DNA from: a bacterium
GTDB taxonomy: Bacteria; Bdellovibrionota_C; UBA2361; OMII01
DNA length: 9,609 nucleotides
NCBI GenBank assembly: GCA_017853915.1
Contig: JAFMIS010000076.1
Coordinates: 1 to 9,609, forward strand
Reading direction: 5' to 3'
Below the pieces are notes generated by a model. It was not told the origin of the DNA. It did not search any database and saw nothing but the letters and a program-made list of their open reading frames with translations. Below are positions 5,504 to 9,609 of the stretch, piece after piece (position 1 is the stretch's first letter; every line of letters starts with the position of its first letter). The translations under genes and the position numbers were made by a program.

Positions 5504-6637
5504 CTACTCCACTACCTCACGAAGTTGCTTAAGGGAGAGAATCTTAATAACCCCAGGTTTCGTGAGGTCAAGAAGGCCCTCGCGTTCAAGATTTTTAGTC
5601 ACTCGAATCGCGGTTTCAGGTGTGGTGCCGGTCAGATCGGCCAGCTCCTTGCGAGTAAGGAATATTCGGGTCTGATCATCGGTGCTTGACGGGCGCCCAA
5701 ACCGCGGGGCGAGCGCCAAGAGCGCGGCGACGATTCGGCTCTCGACCCGCGAATGGGCGAGACCAAGGGCTAGATCGTTAGTGCGACGGTTTCTACGCAT
5801 TAATTCCGCGGAAATTTGCTTATATATGTGGGGATTTTTGTCGGCGATCGATCGCAACTGTGAGGTTGGAATAGCCAGTAATTTAGCGTCTGTCTGACCA
5901 CGAATCGTGGTGTCCAAATCAGTGGGCTCAAGAGCCCGTAGAATTCCTGTGCAATCGCCAGGGTTGAGAAGGTCGAGCGTCAATTCCTTGCCATGGGGGG
6001 TAGACTTTATCACTGCCAGTCGTCCCGAGAGAACCATGAACCCGAAGTTGGGGCGCTCCCCGTCGAGGGATACAAATTCGCCAGCGTTGATGTCCTGAAC
6101 CACCGCGGTTCGAGCGAGATCATTTAGATCCTTTACGGGAAGGCTCTCAAGCACGCTGATAGCCTTCACCCCCTCGAACTTAAATTGATCCGCTCCCAAC
6201 GCCGCGGCCTCAAGCCCCTCGCTCGGTTCTGGGAACATCTCAAGCGGCTCTTCCTCGATCGGAGCGGTTTTGGAGCGATGGAGAGCGATCTCTATGTTGG
6301 CGCGAAGCTCATTAGGCTCGAATGGCTTCATCACGTATCCTGAGGGGCGAGTCAATTTAGCTCGCTGGAGAGTCGCTTCATCGGAATGAGCCGTGACGAA
6401 TATAATCGGAGCGCCAATCTTTTTTGTTATCTCTTCCGCCGCTTGAATACCATCGAGTTCCCCTGGCATTGTGATATCCATCAGGACGACGTCTGGTCGG
6501 AGTTCGAGCGCTTTCTCAACGGCTGCTCTCCCGGTTGAGACCTGACTCACGACGGTATAGCCGGCAGATTCAAGTTCATGCGCTATGTCAAGCGCTACCA
6601 GGGCTTCATCTTCCGCTATCAGTACTTTCGTTGTCAT
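5504..6637 (-). CDS. Response regulator: receiver domain fused to Crp/Fnr-type transcription factor
   Basis: A 377-residue cytoplasmic regulator with three parts. A CheY-like receiver (about 1-122) has the acidic pair around Glu9/Asp10, phospho-acceptor Asp54 in VLMDITMPG, Thr82 and Lys104. A linker of about 35 residues (about 123-158) is followed by a cyclic-nucleotide-binding-like beta barrel (about 160-262). A Crp-type winged helix (about 295-370) carries LTRKELADLTGTTPETAIRVTKNLEREG. The barrel contains GDCTGILRALEP where Crp has its Gly-Glu...Arg-Ser cAMP pocket, so cAMP binding is doubtful. No Fnr-like N-terminal cysteine cluster is seen. It may be switched by phosphorylation from an unlinked histidine kinase (inference). 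GGAGA lies just before ATG 6637. It is convergent with the hydroxylase gene, 20 bases between stops. Its targets are unknown; the neighbouring pterin operon is a candidate by proximity only. Confidence 0.9.
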   Translation of the reverse strand: MTTKVLIAEDEALVALDIAHELESAGYTVVSQVSTGRAAVEKALELRPDVVLMDITMPGELDGIQAAEEITKKIGAPIIFVTAHSDEATLQRAKLTRPSGYVMKPFEPNELRANIEIALHRSKTAPIEEEPLEMFPEPSEGLEAAALGADQFKFEGVKAISVLESLPVKDLNDLARTAVVQDINAGEFVSLDGERPNFGFMVLSGRLAVIKSTPHGKELTLDLLNPGDCTGILRALEPTDLDTTIRGQTDAKLLAIPTSQLRSIADKNPHIYKQISAELMRRNRRTNDLALGLAHSRVESRIVAALLALAPRFGRPSSTDDQTRIFLTRKELADLTGTTPETAIRVTKNLEREGLLDLTKPGVIKILSLKQLREVVE

Positions 6638-6909
6638 GGTTCTCCGTTAGTGTATGTGCCACAAAAAATTGAGCCTCCGAGATCATAGCATCTCTGTTGT
6701 CCCCGTCATCAATGACGAGGTGAGCGTGAGCGGAAGAGGGGCAGATTGCGCTGCGGCGATCCGGGTCCTTTTTCCGAGCATGCGAAGGGGGATCTCAGCA
6801 AGCCCCTCCATTTCAACAAGAGGCCCGCATCATACTGGATAACAACTTGGCCTTAAACAATAATTAGAGCTAACAGTGCGCGTGTGAGATCGGAGCATGA
6901 TTCTGATCA
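6638..6909. other. Intergenic region upstream of the response regulator gene
   Basis: This 272-base stretch lies between the response regulator start and the rluA-family stop, both on the minus strand, so it should hold the regulator's promoter. A TATGAT sequence on the minus strand (plus bases 6682-6687) could serve as a -10 box, with TTGATG 19 bases upstream as a poor -35. The only clear symmetric element is the near-palindrome at 6701-6720. A plus-strand reading frame of 62 codons crosses the region, but it resembles no family I recognise. I saw no convincing terminator with a U-tract for the rluA-family operon. Confidence 0.35.
6701..6720. promoter_or_regulatory. Near-perfect inverted repeat, possible operator
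   Basis: The core CGTCATCAATGACG is a perfect six-base inverted repeat with a two-base spacer. It extends to nine-base arms with one mismatch. It lies 64-83 bases ahead of the response regulator start and overlaps the best -35 candidate. Crp/Fnr-family proteins bind symmetric sites of this size as dimers, so autoregulation is plausible. The sequence is neither the Crp consensus (TGTGA-N6-TCACA) nor the Fnr consensus (TTGAT-N4-ATCAA). Confidence 0.3.
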
Positions 6910-7875
6910 CTACATCGGTAGGGCCCCTATAGATCTCTTAATCCAGTCGTGCCGCAAACGGTCCGGAATTATGAATCGCATTGGAGCCCCCGAGACTGGG
7001 TGCTTGCATTCAATCAGCGAGCTAACAAGATGGAGATAGGGAGCCTCAGCGCCATCATAAAAAAGATCGCCCGCTAGAGGAATTCCCAGCGAAGCAGCAT
7101 GCACTCTAATTTGATGAGTTCGACCGGTGACCGGCTGAGCGCACACGACCTGTACGTGCCTATCTCCTGATAGTGTACGACCAAGATTCGAAAAAATTGT
7201 CTCGGCTGTCTGACCGTCAGGAGCCCGAGTTGAGCGTAAGACTGGGTGGAGGGGATCTCTACTGATGGGAAGAGTTACGTGTTGTGTAGTCCATAAGCAG
7301 GGCGTGTCGGTCGCGCACAGATACTTTTTAGTAACCTGACGGGCCTCAAACGCCTGCTGGAGCGGCGCATGAGCGGCTGTCGACAAACTCACAATGATAA
7401 GCCCCTGTGCTGACACATCCAAACGAGATGGCATGTGAATCCTGGTGTTGAAGATCTTCTCTATGGAGTGCTTTAGAGAGAAGTGGCGCTGTTCTTTAGC
7501 TGGCATGCTTGAGAGTTTCGGGGGCTTATACACCACCGCGATATGTTCGTCGTGGTATACGATGAGCTCCTCGGTGCATTGGGGAAAGAGTGTGGCCGCG
7601 TCACGGATCTCGAATTTAGGTTCGTAGTATTCGATCCGGCACGGGACCGGGAGAGGAGAATCTGTATATGCCGCCCTCCCATTGATATAGATACCTCCAA
7701 AATTAAAACGCTCAGGCCACGAGTCTTTATCGATATGAGGCAAGCGGACCCGGAGTACGTCCATCAGGGTTGCTGGACACTCATCATGTGACAGAAAGGT
7801 CCAGCTCCAGTAGCGAGTCCGAAGAGCCTCTTCGATTCTCTGGAGGCGCATTGTTTCATCGAGTGGCCAAGACAT
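6910..7875 (-). CDS. RluA-family pseudouridine synthase
   Basis: Predicted to isomerise uridine to pseudouridine in rRNA or tRNA. The 321 residues comprise a divergent N-terminal region of about 100 residues, in the place of an S4-like RNA-binding domain (FNFGGIYINGRAA, 58-69, resembles its end). The catalytic domain follows from about 104. The active-site Asp153 is in HMPSRLDVSAQGLIIVS (147-163), and the family's second hallmark GRTHQIRVHAASLGIPLAGD spans 251-270. The loop after the catalytic Asp reads VSAQGL where most RluA enzymes have a Thr/Ser-Ser-Gly-Leu pattern, an unusual but probably tolerated change. The target nucleotide cannot be deduced. ATG 7875 lacks a clear ribosome binding site, and ATG at residue 9 is no better. 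It follows the exported-protein gene by 23 bases on the same strand and so is probably last in that operon. Confidence 0.9.
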   Translation of the reverse strand: MSWPLDETMRLQRIEEALRTRYWSWTFLSHDECPATLMDVLRVRLPHIDKDSWPERFNFGGIYINGRAAYTDSPLPVPCRIEYYEPKFEIRDAATLFPQCTEELIVYHDEHIAVVYKPPKLSSMPAKEQRHFSLKHSIEKIFNTRIHMPSRLDVSAQGLIIVSLSTAAHAPLQQAFEARQVTKKYLCATDTPCLWTTQHVTLPISRDPLHPVLRSTRAPDGQTAETIFSNLGRTLSGDRHVQVVCAQPVTGRTHQIRVHAASLGIPLAGDLFYDGAEAPYLHLVSSLIECKHPVSGAPMRFIIPDRLRHDWIKRSIGALPM

Positions 7876-7898
7876 TTCAGGTGTGCTCGATGGTTTGC

Positions 7899-8552
7899 CT
7901 ACTTCGAGGAGCTCTGCCCCTTTTCCGCTTGGTATCTCTTGAATGCAAGATCAATCCGCGACAGTCGATCGATGAGCTCCTGAGCCGGAAGTTCAGCACT
8001 TAACTCAGTTGGTCGTGAGAGCCCGAGAACCTCTTCAAAGCGTCTGAGTTTAGCTAAGAACGTTGAGTCGAGAGCCTCGGCTATTCTGTACCGAGCGATC
8101 GCTACTCGTTCGGTTCGTAGATCAACGAGTTGTTGAAGGGAGCCCGGGCTGTTAAGGAGCGCGACCTTGGTCGTATCCGCGGCCGGACACTCCGGAATCG
8201 AAGCTAGAATGGCTCGAGTTTGTGAGAGTAGAGCTGGGGTGACGTTCGAGTATGTAGGCTGCCCTGATTCATCATAGGCTACAGCTGAGGCGACTGAGTC
8301 CTGCCGCACTATATTCCTTGGGACGGTAAAGTCTATGTCGTACAGCTTGTCTCCGATCTTGGTTATCTTTGTGTCGCTTATCTCGTGGGATGACGTTGAG
8401 GAGAATACAAGTCCCACGGCTCTTACGGGTTCGGGTTTGGCTTCGACTCGAACACTTACTGAGAGAGGATCCTCAGCGTGCACGGAAGATCCAATCCCTA
8501 GGAGAACCAGTGAGGTTAACAAGAGGTATCGCGGGGCATGGAAAATCTTCAT
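7899..8552 (-). CDS. Exported hypothetical protein, 217 aa
   Basis: Not assigned to a known family. Residues 1-26 form a typical Sec signal peptide (basic start, hydrophobic LLLTSLVLLGIGSS, cleavage expected after VHA), so the mature protein is periplasmic or secreted. No lipobox Cys follows. About residues 28-105 look like a beta-sandwich domain with alternating hydrophobics (SVSVRVEA; KLYDIDFTVP). A single mature Cys122 comes next, then a helical, Leu/Arg/Glu-rich C-terminal half (135-210). The layout parallels the gene just upstream, and the two may be distant paralogues. It starts 11 bases after that gene's stop, with a GAGAGA-like ribosome binding site, and precedes the pseudouridine synthase. 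Confidence 0.75.
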   Translation of the reverse strand: MKIFHAPRYLLLTSLVLLGIGSSVHAEDPLSVSVRVEAKPEPVRAVGLVFSSTSSHEISDTKITKIGDKLYDIDFTVPRNIVRQDSVASAVAYDESGQPTYSNVTPALLSQTRAILASIPECPAADTTKVALLNSPGSLQQLVDLRTERVAIARYRIAEALDSTFLAKLRRFEEVLGLSRPTELSAELPAQELIDRLSRIDLAFKRYQAEKGQSSSK

Positions 8553-8563
8553 TGTCTATTCTC

Positions 8564-9148
8564 TCACTTAGAAAGGGATACTTTCATGCGCTCCAGAAGC
8601 TTAAAAGCTGCCTCTAAACTGACAGTATCACGCTCCAGTTCCTTGGATTTTGCTACAAGGCTCGCCACCTGTCGGCTGAACTCCGCGGTGCCAGAATTGT
8701 CTGGGATGTCTACTTTGAAGTTTTCAATACATGGTCGCTTGAGGATGTAACGATCTGTTGAGGTTATAGATCCGTTCGGCTGATGGACGATGAATTGGTA
8801 TGTCATGTATGCGACTGGAGCGGGGATCTCGATGGAGAAAGTCGCTCTATCTGAGTTATTCAGTGCCCCTTTCGGAAAAGCGATGTCGATGAATCTGCCA
8901 TCCTTGGAGCCTACTAATCTGATCTTGGTGGTAATATCGACGGTGTTCTGCAGCTCCACCTTCAGGGACATGACGTTACCCACTGGAGGGATTGAGGGCC
9001 CTGTGGGAGGGGCATGGCGCAGTACTATTGATTGTTGTTCAGGAGACTCTTGGGTAAATCCTGAGGCCGGAGCCGAGAGAAGCGCGGTGATAATGAGGAG
9101 AAGGCACCGCAGACAGGCGTGCTGTCTTCGGATGTTGGCACGGGGCAT
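8564..9148 (-). CDS. Exported hypothetical protein, 194 aa
   Basis: Not recognised. It starts with a basic n-region (MPRANIRRQ) and a hydrophobic core (CLLLIITALLSA) and probably has a signal-peptidase I site near residues 28-30, so it should be exported. The mature part has a Pro-rich opening (APPTGPSIPPVG, 46-57). A probable beta domain follows to about 136 (SLKVELQN; RFIDIAFP; ATFSIEIPAPVAYMTYQFIV). After Cys140 there is a helical C-terminus (154-191) that could form a coiled coil. The start ATG 9148 has AGGA about seven bases upstream, overlapping the TAG of the preceding gene, which implies coupled translation. The domain order matches the next gene downstream. Confidence 0.75.
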   Translation of the reverse strand: MPRANIRRQHACLRCLLLIITALLSAPASGFTQESPEQQSIVLRHAPPTGPSIPPVGNVMSLKVELQNTVDITTKIRLVGSKDGRFIDIAFPKGALNNSDRATFSIEIPAPVAYMTYQFIVHQPNGSITSTDRYILKRPCIENFKVDIPDNSGTAEFSRQVASLVAKSKELERDTVSLEAAFKLLERMKVSLSK

Positions 9149-9157
9149 ACAAGTATC

Positions 9158-9609
9158 CTACAGAGCTTTCTTAGCGGTCCAAACGCCAGTTTGACCGGTA
9201 ATCATATCTGTGAATGTACCAGTTATTCCTGAAGATGACAGCTCCCCATTCAGCTTAAGAATAAAGCCATTTGACCGGAAGGTGGGCGATTCTACCAGCG
9301 ACCCATCCTGGTTAACCATCGAAGCCCGCGCGGGAGCCCAGCCCTCCAATCCGAGCAAGAGCACCATTTCATGGCTTTCCGGGGTAACGATAAGCAAAAG
9401 GGGCGCAGTTGTGTTCGGAAGGATGCCATCCATCACTCCAGAATATCGACCTGCTGGGAGATCGAGGAGTGACAACATAGCGGTGTCCGCTTCGTTCGAG
9501 TTCGGATTGGATGTCGTGTCGTTACTCGGCTCCGAGGAGCTGTCGCTGGGCGCGGAGGTGGAATCTGACGTGGAGGGGGAATGTGACGACGAAATCGAAC
9601 GAAGCGGAC
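9158..9609 (-). CDS. Ser-rich linker plus beta-rich C-terminal domain protein, 5' end beyond window
   Basis: The reading frame is open through the window edge, so the visible 149 codons are the C-terminal part of a longer protein; the ATG at 9478 is internal and not the likely start. The first roughly 42 visible residues are low complexity, with about 15 Ser plus many Thr, Pro, Asp and Asn, typical of a flexible linker in an exported protein or lipoprotein. The following about 105 residues form a compact beta-rich domain opening with LPAGRYSGVMDG and closing with GITGTFTDMITGQTGVWTAKK. This Gly-Tyr-Ser-Gly to Gly-Thr-Trp style pattern recalls small beta-barrel domains, but no family can be named. 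It is first of the visible minus-strand cluster, with its stop nine bases before the next start. Confidence 0.65.
   Translation of the reverse strand, partial: PLRSISSSHSPSTSDSTSAPSDSSSEPSNDTTSNPNSNEADTAMLSLLDLPAGRYSGVMDGILPNTTAPLLLIVTPESHEMVLLLGLEGWAPARASMVNQDGSLVESPTFRSNGFILKLNGELSSSGITGTFTDMITGQTGVWTAKKAL

Noticed and set aside
5489..5517. Hairpin between and into the convergent gene ends (AGGT.TGGAG / CTCCA..ACCT, 8-base loop) as a bidirectional terminator
   Set aside because: The stem is broken by an internal loop and neither side has a run of T, so an intrinsic terminator is not supported.
6785..6808. AGGGG / CCCCT inverted repeat downstream of the rluA-family gene as a terminator
   Set aside because: Stem of only five pairs with a long loop and no following T-run in either direction.
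6654..6842. Plus-strand 62-codon reading frame in the gap upstream of the response regulator
   Set aside because: No ribosome binding site, no family resemblance and irregular composition; it crosses the near-palindrome and likely promoter of the opposite-strand gene.
8790..9194. Plus-strand 134-codon reading frame opposite the exported protein gene
   Set aside because: It is antisense to a gene with a clear signal peptide, ribosome binding site and operon spacing, and its own product resembles nothing.

Overview
The window looks like a chromosomal segment of a free-living bacterium with about 50% GC, probably Gram-negative. Genes are tightly packed, several starts sit next to stop codons, GTG starts occur beside ATG, and purine-rich ribosome binding sites are visible. 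Two proteins have Sec-type signal peptides and one has a long Ser-rich linker, which fits a diderm with exported proteins. No rRNA, tRNA, mobile element or CRISPR array was seen. I cannot place the organism from the sequence alone; an affiliation with the former Deltaproteobacteria or a related group is only a guess.

Layout, left to right. (1) Plus strand, 1-1896: the 3' part of a ferrochelatase gene (hemH) followed after 12 bases by an integral membrane protein of the LPG-synthase/flippase-like family (Pfam LPG_synthase_TM). (2) Minus strand, 2865-1962: two small unrecognised genes in tandem, 80 aa (doubtful) and 218 aa. (3) Plus strand, 2891-5483: a compact four-gene operon encoding a eukaryote-type 6-pyruvoyl-tetrahydropterin synthase, GTP cyclohydrolase I, a short-chain dehydrogenase/reductase and an aromatic amino acid hydroxylase of the phenylalanine 4-hydroxylase type. 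(4) Minus strand, 6637-5504: a response regulator with a CheY-like receiver fused to a Crp/Fnr-type sensor and DNA-binding domain, convergent with the hydroxylase. (5) Minus strand, 9609-6910: a Ser-rich partial protein, two small exported proteins with the same overall layout, and an RluA-family pseudouridine synthase, all closely spaced and probably co-transcribed.

The centrepiece is region 3. GTP cyclohydrolase I makes dihydroneopterin triphosphate, the pyruvoyl-tetrahydropterin synthase converts it to 6-pyruvoyl-tetrahydropterin, and a reductase of the SDR family can reduce the side chain to tetrahydrobiopterin, the cofactor of the hydroxylase encoded last. The operon therefore reads as a self-contained 'make the cofactor, then use it' module resembling the animal BH4-phenylalanine hydroxylase pathway. 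Bacteria usually pair this hydroxylase with a carbinolamine dehydratase (PhhB) instead. The assignment of the SDR as a sepiapterin-reductase equivalent rests on context, not on a diagnostic residue.
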